Below, piece after piece: positions 24,210-32,841 of a stretch of DNA of 53,000 nucleotides. The DNA is from CAYWNA01 sp964459305. GTDB lineage: Bacteria > Planctomycetota > Planctomycetia > Pirellulales > Pirellulaceae. Both the position numbers and the translations under genes were made by a program. The notes under the pieces are model-generated. The model saw nothing but the letters and a program-made list of their open reading frames with translations, was not told the origin of the DNA and searched no databases. Where the stretch lies: positions 1-53,000 of the forward strand of contig CAYWNA010000071.1 of NCBI GenBank assembly GCA_964459305.1. Direction: 5' to 3'. Position 1 is the first letter of the stretch; every line of letters starts with the position of its first letter.

Positions 24210-26660
24210 ATGAAATACACAATCGCAGCCCTGGCACTGCCGGCGACCATCGGCAGTATCGTCACCTTGTCGTTGATAGATGCCGGCGCGAAAAGTGCGA
24301 TGCTCTTGCTGCTTGCGACGTTGTTTTGTTGGCTGTTGCACCGTGCGTCGGCGGCGAGCCGTCATCTGATCTGGGCGGGGGCGCTGGGAGCGGTATTGGC
24401 GATCCCCGCGCTGTCCTTGGCACTTCCGCAATGGCGAGTGCTGCCCGATCGGCTGCGATTAGACGACGGTCTAGTCGGCGCAGATGTGGCGAAACGCGAT
24501 CCAACCGTCGGACCGGCCGATTTGATCGTTGCGCGTCGGGCGACCGAAGTCGCGCGCCGTTTGCCTGCAGGGAGCTCGAAGGATGCAAAGTCGTCCTCGC
24601 CGAATGCGAACTTGCCAATCGCTGCAGCTTGGCCACCAGCGTCTGAACCATCTGCCCAACATGGGTCGACCCTCTTGATGGTTTTCTTGAGCGCGTGGTG
24701 TGCCGGCGTGGTGTTGCTGTTGTTGCCGCTCGCATGCGGCGAGTGGGCCATTTGGCGACTGAAGAGGAAGTCGACGTTGGCCGACAGCGGCGAATTGGCC
24801 CGTGCGCTGGCCGCCGCAGCCGACGAACTTGGAGTCCGCGCGCCGTGCCTGTACGTCGGCCCCCACGACAAAATGCCAATGGTGTGTGGAATCACGCGCG
24901 GCCACCTGTTTTTGCCAGCCGAGGCAACCGCTTGGGGCGCCGTTCGGCTGCGAGCGGTGCTTCTGCACGAACTGGCTCATCTTCGCCGCCGCGATCCGCT
25001 TGCTCAGTTGATCGGCCAGTTGGCCCGGGCGGTCTACTGGTTTGACCCGCTCGCCTGGTGGGCCGTACACCGTCTGCGTGTTGAGCGGGAAAGCGCTTGT
25101 GATGATTACGTCTTGCGTGGCGGCGTGAAGCCGAGCGACTATGCGCGGTGTCTCCTCGATTTGGCGGCGACTGTTCATTTGCCTTCGCTTGCCGCCTCGG
25201 TGGCGCTGTCGATGGCCGACCGGGCGCGTATCGAAGCTCGTGTGAACAAGATCTTGGATGCATCTCGAAACCGTGCCCCTGCTCCGTCGCTGGCGATCGG
25301 CGCGGTTTGGGCGACTGTCGGCTTGGCTGCCGCTTCTCTGTCAATGCTGAGCGCTGCCGAGAAAGGCACGCCGAAGGTTTCTGTCGCGAAGCCAACGACC
25401 GGCGTCGAAGACCTCGGCAAGGCAGATCCCGAAAAGGCAACCGACACGTCAGAGCGAGAAGAAACTGGCGAGCCGGCGAAATCGCAGGGTCCGGTCGTCA
25501 TGGGGCTCGACCTTTCCAGCGCGCCGTCAACCAAGCGCAGCCAAGATCTTCCCGATCTGCATGAGCGATCGCCCGATCAACCGGGAAAGTGGCGTAGGCG
25601 TCGCGATGTGTTCCCGATGCGGTTGAACAAGGATAGAAAGAAATCGATTTGGCTGAAGTATCCGGTCACACTCGGGCGGTTCTACATCCAATACCGATCG
25701 GATCGCAGCCAACCTGACACCGAGCGCACTTACGGGCCGTTCGACGGCGATCCGTTCGAGCGATTCCAACTCGAGGAGTTGATGATCGAGCGGCTACAGA
25801 CCTCTTACTCGCCCGATGACATTTACCGAATCAAGCTCATGCTGCGCACCGACGATGCAGCGATGGCACGCCGGGCGGCTGAGTTGATGCACGCCACATT
25901 GTCCGCCGGAACGCCTGTCTTTAAGAAGGAGTATTATCTGTACCCGCTGCGCGAGATCCTCAAAGACTATGGCGCAACGTTTGAGAAATACGATTTGGAG
26001 AAAGATGTCCGCGATATGACGCGCATGCTCGTGTCGTTGGAAGTGCAGATCGAAGCGCTCACTGCGGAAATACCTGATGAGGAATACGCCACAGCCGACC
26101 TGCTCAAGGACAACCTCCCCGTGAAGATTCCGCGTAATGCCTGGGGAGAAAGCCACGAAGGGCTGCGAATGGCTGCTGTACCTGATCCGGACTCGGTTAA
26201 GTTGGGCGAGTTGATTCCGTTCAAGTTAATCGTCGGAAACGCAAGTCAGCGCACGATCGAGTTTTCGGCCGCCGACCTGCTCCAGAGTTCGCGGGCCGAA
26301 GTGCGGCGCACCAATGGCGACCAGGTTAATACCAAAACGACGTGGTTCTCGGGCATCGCGCCGATTGAGCGTTATCGTCTTAAGCCGGGCGAGCGAATTG
26401 TAGTGACCGAACCGAGCGTCATGGTTGTCGAGAAGACCGAGGGAAGTGGGCTCGCGCCGGGTTGCACCAAAGTGGTTGTTTCGAGCGACAAGAACCTTCG
26501 CAATCACATCTACGTGGTCCGCTACAGCATTCGTTTGGGCGGGAACGAGAGTTGGTCTCGCGGCGACGACGGCGTCATGCGTCGCGTTTCGCCGGCGAAG
26601 GGCGAATGGACCGGTACGCTGACCAGCGGTCCCATGGCAATCGCCGCGTCGAGCAAATGA
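24210..26660 (+). CDS. BlaR1-like M56 membrane metalloprotease with an unidentified C-terminal sensor region
   Basis: 816 residues. Membrane helices occur at about 5-22, 28-45, 52-72 and 155-178. The M56 zinc protease domain covers 185-345 with HELAHLRRRD (HELAH 253-257), YWFDPLAWWAVHRLRVERES and ACDDYVL. A further helix is at about 365-385, followed by an acidic linker. Residues 440-816 are an exported region I do not recognise, different from the LolA/PDZ region of the first pair; its end (KLGELIPFKLIVGNASQRTI ... GERIVVTEPSVMVVEK) looks like an immunoglobulin-type beta sandwich. In the family, ligand sensing outside leads to cleavage of BlaI inside. No penicillin-binding motif is present. 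Confidence 0.88.
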   Translation: MKYTIAALALPATIGSIVTLSLIDAGAKSAMLLLLATLFCWLLHRASAASRHLIWAGALGAVLAIPALSLALPQWRVLPDRLRLDDGLVGADVAKRDPTVGPADLIVARRATEVARRLPAGSSKDAKSSSPNANLPIAAAWPPASEPSAQHGSTLLMVFLSAWCAGVVLLLLPLACGEWAIWRLKRKSTLADSGELARALAAAADELGVRAPCLYVGPHDKMPMVCGITRGHLFLPAEATAWGAVRLRAVLLHELAHLRRRDPLAQLIGQLARAVYWFDPLAWWAVHRLRVERESACDDYVLRGGVKPSDYARCLLDLAATVHLPSLAASVALSMADRARIEARVNKILDASRNRAPAPSLAIGAVWATVGLAAASLSMLSAAEKGTPKVSVAKPTTGVEDLGKADPEKATDTSEREETGEPAKSQGPVVMGLDLSSAPSTKRSQDLPDLHERSPDQPGKWRRRRDVFPMRLNKDRKKSIWLKYPVTLGRFYIQYRSDRSQPDTERTYGPFDGDPFERFQLEELMIERLQTSYSPDDIYRIKLMLRTDDAAMARRAAELMHATLSAGTPVFKKEYYLYPLREILKDYGATFEKYDLEKDVRDMTRMLVSLEVQIEALTAEIPDEEYATADLLKDNLPVKIPRNAWGESHEGLRMAAVPDPDSVKLGELIPFKLIVGNASQRTIEFSAADLLQSSRAEVRRTNGDQVNTKTTWFSGIAPIERYRLKPGERIVVTEPSVMVVEKTEGSGLAPGCTKVVVSSDKNLRNHIYVVRYSIRLGGNESWSRGDDGVMRRVSPAKGEWTGTLTSGPMAIAASSK

Positions 26661-26811
26661 ACGGGCTCCGCCAGCGCCGCTTGCCCGCCGCAGGAACGCC
26701 TTTTCTGCCACCACACCTGTGCGCGAGAAATCGCAACCGTTTGTCATGTGTGACGAACGGGTGTACATTGGCAAAGCATTGGCTCAGATCGGGTGGCGTG
26801 GAGGACAGAAC

Positions 26812-28281
26812 ATGGAAAGGCATCAACTCGATCGTCGTGGCTTTCTGACCCTTGCGCCGGCGGTTGCCGGGACCCACCTGGCGACTTCGTCAGCCGCAAT
26901 GGGAAGTGACAAGCCAGAGATCGCGGCGGGGACCGTCTCCTATTCGACGCGCCTCCCGGTGCTACAGAAGTACGACGCTGTCGTCTGCGGCGGTGGACCG
27001 GCTGGCACGGCCGCCGCACTGGCTGCGTGCCGTGTGGGGCTGAAGGTGCTGGTGGTAGAAGGCCAGGGCCAACTGGGCGGAAACGGAACATCCGGCCACG
27101 TTTCACACTGGCTGGGCGGTCGAACGAGCGACTGCCGCCAGTGGGCTGTCGGCGGCATCTTCCGGGCCATGACCGAGGAGGCGGCCGCAAAAGGTTTCGC
27201 CCTGATTCCCGTACCCGATGCGAAAAAGAAGTACCAGCCCCACGGTTGGTACAAGGGCCAATTGGTAGCGGGCATACCTTTCGATCCTTTCGCGATGGCT
27301 CGCTATTTGGATGCGAAACTTCTGGAGGCGGGAGTTGACATTCTGCTGTCGACCCACGCCGCGGATGTTCACGTGGATGGCACTCGAATCACGCACGTTG
27401 TGATCTACAACAAGAGCGGTTTGGCCGCAGTTCCAACGCAAGTCGTGATCGACGCCACCGGCGATGCCGATATTGCCGCACGCAGCGGCTGCGGGTTTGT
27501 CAAAGGGCGTGACGAAGACGGCCTGATGACGCCGGCATCACTGACGTTTCACGTGGACAACGTGGATCAGGATGCTCTGGACCAGTACATCCATCAGCAC
27601 AACTCGCCGCGTTTCCGACAGAAGATTCGGGAAGTCCGCGAAGCCGGGTCTTGGCCTTTTCCCTACGAGATTTTCATCAGCGTCCAGCTTCAGGAAAAGG
27701 GCACGATGATGATCAACACAACTCGCTTGGTCGGCGTCGACGGAACCGACGGCCGGTCCTGCTCGGAGGGAATGATTCGCGGACGCGAGGAGATCCAGCA
27801 GCTCGTGGCACTCATGCGAGGACATTTTCCGGGATTTGCCGAGGCCCGTTTGAAAACCGTGGCACCCGCACTGGGCGTGCGCGAGACGCGGCGCATCCAA
27901 GGGGCCTTCACGATGACTGTGGAGGATCTGCGGGCCGGACGAGGTTTCGAGGACACCATTGGGTTCTCGGCATACGGCTGGGATTTACCCAACCCGAAAC
28001 GGCCCAGCGACAATCCGAGTCATGGCAAGAAGCCCGCGCTGACACCCATTCCCTACCGGACCATGTTACCCACATCGATCGAGAATCTGATTTGCCCAGG
28101 GCGTGCGATCAGCGTCGAACGCCCGTTGCTCGGACCGCTCCGCGTGATGGCGCCCTGCATGGCCATGGGCGAAGCGGCGGGACAAGCGGCCGCGCAGGCC
28201 GTCCGCCACGGCGTTGCTTTCCGGGACGTTGATATTGCTCGGTTGCGCGCGGAACTGAAAGAGAATGGCGCAGTGGTGTGA
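26812..28281 (+). CDS. TAT-exported FAD-dependent oxidoreductase
   Basis: 489 residues from the ATG at 26812 with GGAGG 8 bases upstream. A twin-arginine signal (LDRRGFLTLAPAVAG) is followed by a Rossmann FAD-binding fold (YDAVVCGGGPAGTAAALAAC, GGGPAG at 60-65), then VVEGQGQLGGNGTSGHVSHW and VVIDATGDADIAARSGCGFV, and a C-terminal NLICPGRAISVERPLLGPLR segment closing the FAD site. This is the FAD_oxidored family (PF12831) seen in planctomycete carbohydrate loci. The substrate is unknown; oxidation of a sugar or sugar-derived alcohol is inferred only. The 151 bases upstream and 140 downstream hold nothing recognised. Confidence 0.9.
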   Translation: MERHQLDRRGFLTLAPAVAGTHLATSSAAMGSDKPEIAAGTVSYSTRLPVLQKYDAVVCGGGPAGTAAALAACRVGLKVLVVEGQGQLGGNGTSGHVSHWLGGRTSDCRQWAVGGIFRAMTEEAAAKGFALIPVPDAKKKYQPHGWYKGQLVAGIPFDPFAMARYLDAKLLEAGVDILLSTHAADVHVDGTRITHVVIYNKSGLAAVPTQVVIDATGDADIAARSGCGFVKGRDEDGLMTPASLTFHVDNVDQDALDQYIHQHNSPRFRQKIREVREAGSWPFPYEIFISVQLQEKGTMMINTTRLVGVDGTDGRSCSEGMIRGREEIQQLVALMRGHFPGFAEARLKTVAPALGVRETRRIQGAFTMTVEDLRAGRGFEDTIGFSAYGWDLPNPKRPSDNPSHGKKPALTPIPYRTMLPTSIENLICPGRAISVERPLLGPLRVMAPCMAMGEAAGQAAAQAVRHGVAFRDVDIARLRAELKENGAVV

Positions 28282-28421
28282 CGCGTTCCCTACAGAATCC
28301 AAACAGGCGAAGTTGCCATGGCGTCCATCCTGCGATTCGAACGTTATGGTGGTTGAACTCCAACGCTGCAGAGACTTCTTCGTAGGACGGATTGCTATTT
28401 GCTAATGCGTCCTTCAACAAG

Positions 28422-29837
28422 CTATTGCAGTGCCGGCGTCGAGTCCATCCACGGTGCGACGAAATCGTCGTCCGTCTGCTCGATCCAACGGACCAGCAAC
28501 TGGCGGTGACGCACGAGTTCGTCGCGATGGGCCGCCTCGCGGGCCAGGTTGCGTGTCTCGCCCGGGTCATCGCGCATGTCGAACAGCACCTCCGGTCGTT
28601 CACCGTCGGTGAAGGCGATGTACTTGTATTGCTTCGTACGAAGCACGCGTCCTTTGCGGTGGGGCTGGGTGCGAAACGGCGAGAGTTCGCAAACGGCGTA
28701 GCCTCGGCCAGCGGTCTTGGGGTTCTCGACAATCGGTTTGAGGCTCACACCAGTCACCGGCTTTGGCAGCGTTACGCCTGCGTAATCACAGAGGGTGGGT
28801 ACGATATCGATGCTGGAAACCGGATGGGTCGAATCCTCGCGCCCGGCGGGGATCATCCCCTTCCACGCGATCACCAGCGGCACGGCTGCTGCGCCGTCGT
28901 ACGGTGTCAGCTTAACAACCAATTGGTGGCCCGCAACGCCTTCGCCGTGGTCGCTGGTCAAGACGACGAGCGTGTCTCCCTCAAGGCCCTGTTTGCGCAG
29001 CACATCGAGGATGCGACCAACGCAACGGTCGACTTGTTCGGTCAATCGGTAGTAGGTGTACAAGTACGCCCGCCATCGGATCTCGTCCCAGTCGGCCGTG
29101 TACTGCTGCTCGACGCCGTACGTTTTTGGCTTCCGGCAGTCGGCCAAGAATTCCGGCTCATCGGGTGCAATGGCAAAGTTGTCCGGCAACGGGGGGAAAA
29201 GGTCAAGGTTCGCCGGCGCGGCACGCTTCTCCCGCACCGTCCAACAGATGTCGTGGGGATTGTGCAGCGACACGGCCAGCAGCCACGGTCGATCGTGCTT
29301 CTTGCGCAAGAACGCCACCGCCTGATCGGCCACGGCGGCGTCGGTCTGTTCGCCTAGGGTAAACTTCGTTCCCTCGGGCACGTGCAGACATTCGAACCCG
29401 GGGATCGTCCCGTCCGGCGGGCGCGGATAGCTCTGTGGCAGATGCCACTTGCCGGTCCATGCCGTCTCGTACCCGGCGTTGCCGAAGATCTGTCCGAGAT
29501 TCGGGATCGCCGGATCCGGAGTCTGGCCGTTCAGGTCCACGCCCGTCTCGTGTGGCATGCAACCGGTGACGATGCTGCTGCGCGACGGTCCGCACACCGG
29601 TGACGCGCAATAGGAGATCCCAAAACGCAGCCCCGCCGCGGCCAGAGAATCCATGTGTGGCGTGTGCAGGTACCGGTTCCCGTAGGCGCTCATCGCCCGC
29701 AGAGTCTGCTGGTCCGTCAGCAGAAGCAGGACGTTGGGCCGCGTGCGCTCGGGAGTTGTTTCCGCAACGCAAACCGCACTACATACCCCGACGAGAATCC
29801 AAATCAACGCAACGGTGATTTGCCGGAATCTTGACAT
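28422..29837 (-). CDS. Exported type I sulfatase
   Basis: 471 residues from the ATG at 29837 (GGAGG 7 bases upstream). A signal peptide (about 1-25) precedes PNVLLLLTDQQTLRAMSAYG with the metal-binding Asp42, and the sulfatase signature SPVCGPSRSS, where Cys82 is the residue modified to formylglycine. Further motifs are TAWTGKWHLP, LAVSLHNPHD, LTSDHGEGVAGHQLVVKLTP and VSSIDIVPTLCDYAGV. Cleaves sulfate esters outside the cytoplasm, presumably from sulfated polysaccharides. The SUMF1-fold proteins in this window lack the expected catalytic cysteines, so its activating enzyme is probably elsewhere. The 254-base gap to the next gene (29838-30091) shows no feature. Confidence 0.95.
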   Translation of the reverse strand: MSRFRQITVALIWILVGVCSAVCVAETTPERTRPNVLLLLTDQQTLRAMSAYGNRYLHTPHMDSLAAAGLRFGISYCASPVCGPSRSSIVTGCMPHETGVDLNGQTPDPAIPNLGQIFGNAGYETAWTGKWHLPQSYPRPPDGTIPGFECLHVPEGTKFTLGEQTDAAVADQAVAFLRKKHDRPWLLAVSLHNPHDICWTVREKRAAPANLDLFPPLPDNFAIAPDEPEFLADCRKPKTYGVEQQYTADWDEIRWRAYLYTYYRLTEQVDRCVGRILDVLRKQGLEGDTLVVLTSDHGEGVAGHQLVVKLTPYDGAAAVPLVIAWKGMIPAGREDSTHPVSSIDIVPTLCDYAGVTLPKPVTGVSLKPIVENPKTAGRGYAVCELSPFRTQPHRKGRVLRTKQYKYIAFTDGERPEVLFDMRDDPGETRNLAREAAHRDELVRHRQLLVRWIEQTDDDFVAPWMDSTPALQ

Positions 29838-30091
29838 ATCGAACCTCCGCAAAGTCTCGTTCACATGGCTCATCGTCAAGCGGTGAGAATCGCTAAGACT
29901 ACAGAGCTTGCGTCTGAATGGCCGGACGCGAGCTATTGTAGACTCCGAGAGCGTAAACCAGAAGATCGTAGGACTTGCATTCCAGTCGTTTCACGCTTAA
30001 CTTGAGGACAATAACGTGATGCTGATGCACAGTTTTGCCGCCCAATAACCCCTGTACTGGCGGAGCCCGACCGCCGACGGAGCCACGACCC

Positions 30092-31471
30092 ATGAAAGAC
30101 CTGGACAATGCCATGCCGAAAAAACCGACAGGAACAAGAGCTGTTCGAAGACGCCACTTCCTGAAATCTGCCGCGGCAGTTGGAGCCGGATGGGTCATTC
30201 TGCCCAGCGGTGTGCTTGCGGGTGCCAATGCACCGAGTAACAAGCTGAATGTCGCCCTGCTCGGTACCTGGGGCCGTGGCGAGGCACACTTCAGCTCACT
30301 CGAAAGTGAGAACGTCGTGGCCCTGTGTGACGTGGACGAAAATCACCTGGCGTTTGGTGCCAAGCGATTCCCGAAGGCAAAACACTACGTGGACTGGCGC
30401 AAGTGTCTCGAGCAGAAAGACCTGGATGCCGTCGTATGCTGCACTCTGGATCATACCCACGCTTTCGTCGCCAACTGGGCGATGAATCGCGGTCTGCACA
30501 TCTACTGCGAAAAGCCGTTGGCCAACAGCGTGGAAGAAGCACGCATCGTCCGTGCGAAGTATCTCAAGAACAAGGACAAGCTGGCAACGCAGTGCGGCAC
30601 TCAACGCCATGCGAAGGAGAACTTCAACCGCGTGAGCGAGTTGGTTCGAGACGGTGCGATTGGCGAATTGTCGCACGTGCACGTTTGGGGCAACCGCCAA
30701 CTTCGCCGGCCCGGCTATCTACCAACTCAAGGCGACCCACCGACAACACTGCACTACGACTTGTGGCTCGGCCCATCACCCCATCACCCTTATAACCCCG
30801 GCTACTTCTCCGGCCGTTCCGGCTTGAATTGTCTGCAATGGAACATGTATTGGGACTTCGGCAGCGGCCAACTCGGCGACATGGGCAGCCACACCATGGA
30901 TCTCGCTTGGAACGCAATCGACGCCGGCCTGCCGACCTCGGCCACGGCCACGGGCGAACCGTTCAACGCGGAAGTGACCCCCGTTGAAATGACCGCCACG
31001 TTTGAACATCCTGCCAATGATTGGCGTCCTGCGATCGGCGTCACGTGGTATCAAGGCGGCGCCATGCCGAGATCGCCCAGGGGTTACATTGATCTGAATA
31101 AGATCGGTCACGGCGCGATGTTCAAAGGCAGCAAGGGTTTTGTGATCGCCGATTTCGATACCCGCCTGCTGGTTCCCTACGGCGACAGCGCCGACTTGAC
31201 CTACTACAAGCCACGTTCCGAGGAAGGTCTCTTCGAGCCGCTAGGCCACTTCCAGAAGGAATGGACCGATGCTTGCAAGGGCAACTTGAAGACCTCCTGC
31301 GACTTCGACTACAGCGGCACGTTGATCGAGCAAATGTTGCTTGCTCATGTGGCCTACCGCGTGGGCGAAAAGATCGAATACGATGGCGCAAGCGGCCGCG
31401 TCACCAACAACGCCGAAGCCAACGCCTTACTCAGCCGCAAATACCGGCCCGGCTGGACGCTGAATGGATGA
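30092..31471 (+). CDS. TAT-exported Gfo/Idh/MocA-family dehydrogenase
   Basis: 459 residues from the ATG at 30092; an alternative ATG at 30113 keeps the same signal. The TAT signal is RRRHFLKSAAAVGAGWVIL. The Rossmann domain is NVALLGTWGRGEAHFSSLES then VVALCDVDENHLAFGAKRFP, with LDAVVCCTLDHTHAFVANWA and HIYCEKPLANSVEEARIV (EKP with the catalytic-type Lys). The substrate-binding domain has GELSHVHVWGNRQLRRPGYL and WDFGSGQLGDMGSHTMDLAW. The family oxidises or rearranges sugar carbons with a tightly bound NAD. Exported members are frequent in this phylum; substrate unknown. Confidence 0.92.
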   Translation: MKDLDNAMPKKPTGTRAVRRRHFLKSAAAVGAGWVILPSGVLAGANAPSNKLNVALLGTWGRGEAHFSSLESENVVALCDVDENHLAFGAKRFPKAKHYVDWRKCLEQKDLDAVVCCTLDHTHAFVANWAMNRGLHIYCEKPLANSVEEARIVRAKYLKNKDKLATQCGTQRHAKENFNRVSELVRDGAIGELSHVHVWGNRQLRRPGYLPTQGDPPTTLHYDLWLGPSPHHPYNPGYFSGRSGLNCLQWNMYWDFGSGQLGDMGSHTMDLAWNAIDAGLPTSATATGEPFNAEVTPVEMTATFEHPANDWRPAIGVTWYQGGAMPRSPRGYIDLNKIGHGAMFKGSKGFVIADFDTRLLVPYGDSADLTYYKPRSEEGLFEPLGHFQKEWTDACKGNLKTSCDFDYSGTLIEQMLLAHVAYRVGEKIEYDGASGRVTNNAEANALLSRKYRPGWTLNG

Positions 31472-31518
31472 CGCGAGCTGGTGGAAGCTCATTTGGCCAC
31501 GTGCGCCGGCAACTTGCT

Positions 31519-31664
31519 GATTAAGTGAGGGTATCCGGGAATTCGACATGCCGGAATCCACGGTTATCGGGAGGGCGAGGCTCCCGCCGAGCCGGGTGTT
31601 GGCGCCAGAAATCAGGCTCCGCAGGAGCTTCGCCCTCCCAATTCCCCGACACCCTCGATCAAGT
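31519..31664. mobile_element. MITE-like palindromic element of the GGGAGGGCGAGG family
   Basis: Nested inverted repeats: outer 17-bp arms 31527-31543 and 31640-31656 (15 of 17 matching), inner 25-bp arms 31569-31593 and 31615-31639 (GGGAGGGCGAGGCTCCCGCC, four mismatches). The element is bordered by GATTAAGT (31519-31526) and GATCAAGT (31657-31664), a possible 8-bp target duplication with one change. Its inner arms match those at 16067-16114 and 52891-52942. It fills most of the gap between two converging genes. Confidence 0.6.
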
Positions 31665-31685
31665 GACAAAGTCCTGCCGACCGGT

Positions 31686-32825
31686 CTACCAGTCCGTGAA
31701 GACCTCTTTCAGGTTCTTGAGATCCCGTTTCAGCGCAGTCAGCCCTGGACGATGGCTGGCTGCAATCTCTTTGGTCGTTACGGTGATCCCTTGATCATCG
31801 CACATCCAGGCCAATCCAAGTGGATCGAGAACGTTGTCTAGCGCCGTGTGCAGTTCGATACGTCTGAGATTCGCTGTCACTGGGACGCCCGGCTTGATAC
31901 TATCCGCCCGGATTGCCTCTGGATCGAGTCGAATAGACACCGCATGCTGGTCGCTCAGGAAATCACAAACGTCTTCCAACGGCGTTTGCACGAATTCAAA
32001 ACGCGTACGCTCCCGAAGTGTGTAGAATGACCTCTCCCGCTGAAGGTACCCACGACAATCGAGCGTCTCCAGGTTCTCCAGCCCGGTAAGATGCACCATG
32101 CCGGCATCGGTGACGCGGCACACGAGAACCAACTCACGTAGGTTGGTTAACGAGCTAATGTGCTTCAAGCCGTCGTCCGTGGCGTCGCAGTGGAGTTCCA
32201 AGCAATGCAGGTTGGTCAGCGAACGGATGTGCTTCAAGCCATCGTCGGTGATGTTGCCAATGAGCAACAACGACTGGAGGCTGGTCAATGTACCGACGTG
32301 CCTCAGGCCGTCGTCGGTCACCATAGGAGAGTGAATGTTCAAATCGGTCAGACTATTCAGCCCTCGCAAATGCGCGAGCCCCTCGTTGCTGACACCCGTA
32401 CTAATGAGCGACAGAGTCTGAAGCCCTGAGAGCATCCCCAATTGTTCAGCACCGGCGTCCGATATCCTGGGGACACTGTAGACTGTCACGTGATTCAGAT
32501 AACGAAAGGTGCGGAAACTGGCCACATCCTCTATACGGATATCGCAACGGATTTCGCTCATGCATACTCTCTCAGCATACTTGCCCTTGGCAAATCTCTT
32601 CAGCCACCAGGGACCGTGAGTATCGTGCAGGAAGTAGATACCCTGCCCATACCTTTCCTGCAGGTCTGCGATGAGCCGTTGTTCGCGGTAGTATGGTGCA
32701 AGATAGGCGGCGACAATCGCGGAAAGGGCAGCACATAGCGCAATCAGCACCAGCAGCGTTCGCAGCGAGAAGCGAAACCATCGTCGCTTCCGCGAGATTG
32801 GCCCGGGCGGTTGTTGAGATTCCAT
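31686..32825 (-). CDS. Membrane-anchored LRR protein with C-terminal STN-like domain
   Basis: 379 residues. The start (RFSLRTLLVLIALCAALSAI) is the same type of anchor as in the LRR protein at 5347. LRRs run from about 110 to 260 (GLQTLSLISTGVSNEGLAHL, VTDDGLRHVGTLTSLQSLLL, ATDDGLKHISSLTNLRELVL). After them residues 283-362 form a small domain: FEFVQTPLEDVCDFLSDQHA, IRLDPEAI, VTANLRRIELHTALDNVLDP and GITVTTKE, similar to the secretin/TonB short N-terminal (STN) domain. It lies 16 bases downstream of the DUF4038 gene on the same strand, so the two are probably co-transcribed. Confidence 0.82.
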   Translation of the reverse strand: MESQQPPGPISRKRRWFRFSLRTLLVLIALCAALSAIVAAYLAPYYREQRLIADLQERYGQGIYFLHDTHGPWWLKRFAKGKYAERVCMSEIRCDIRIEDVASFRTFRYLNHVTVYSVPRISDAGAEQLGMLSGLQTLSLISTGVSNEGLAHLRGLNSLTDLNIHSPMVTDDGLRHVGTLTSLQSLLLIGNITDDGLKHIRSLTNLHCLELHCDATDDGLKHISSLTNLRELVLVCRVTDAGMVHLTGLENLETLDCRGYLQRERSFYTLRERTRFEFVQTPLEDVCDFLSDQHAVSIRLDPEAIRADSIKPGVPVTANLRRIELHTALDNVLDPLGLAWMCDDQGITVTTKEIAASHRPGLTALKRDLKNLKEVFTDW

Positions 32826-32841
32826 CTTGTCACTCTCACGA

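Noticed and set aside
16907..26660. Beta-lactam resistance locus (BlaI/BlaR1)
   Set aside because: The regulators and proteases fit the family, but no penicillin-binding sensor and no beta-lactamase gene is present; both sensor regions are different.
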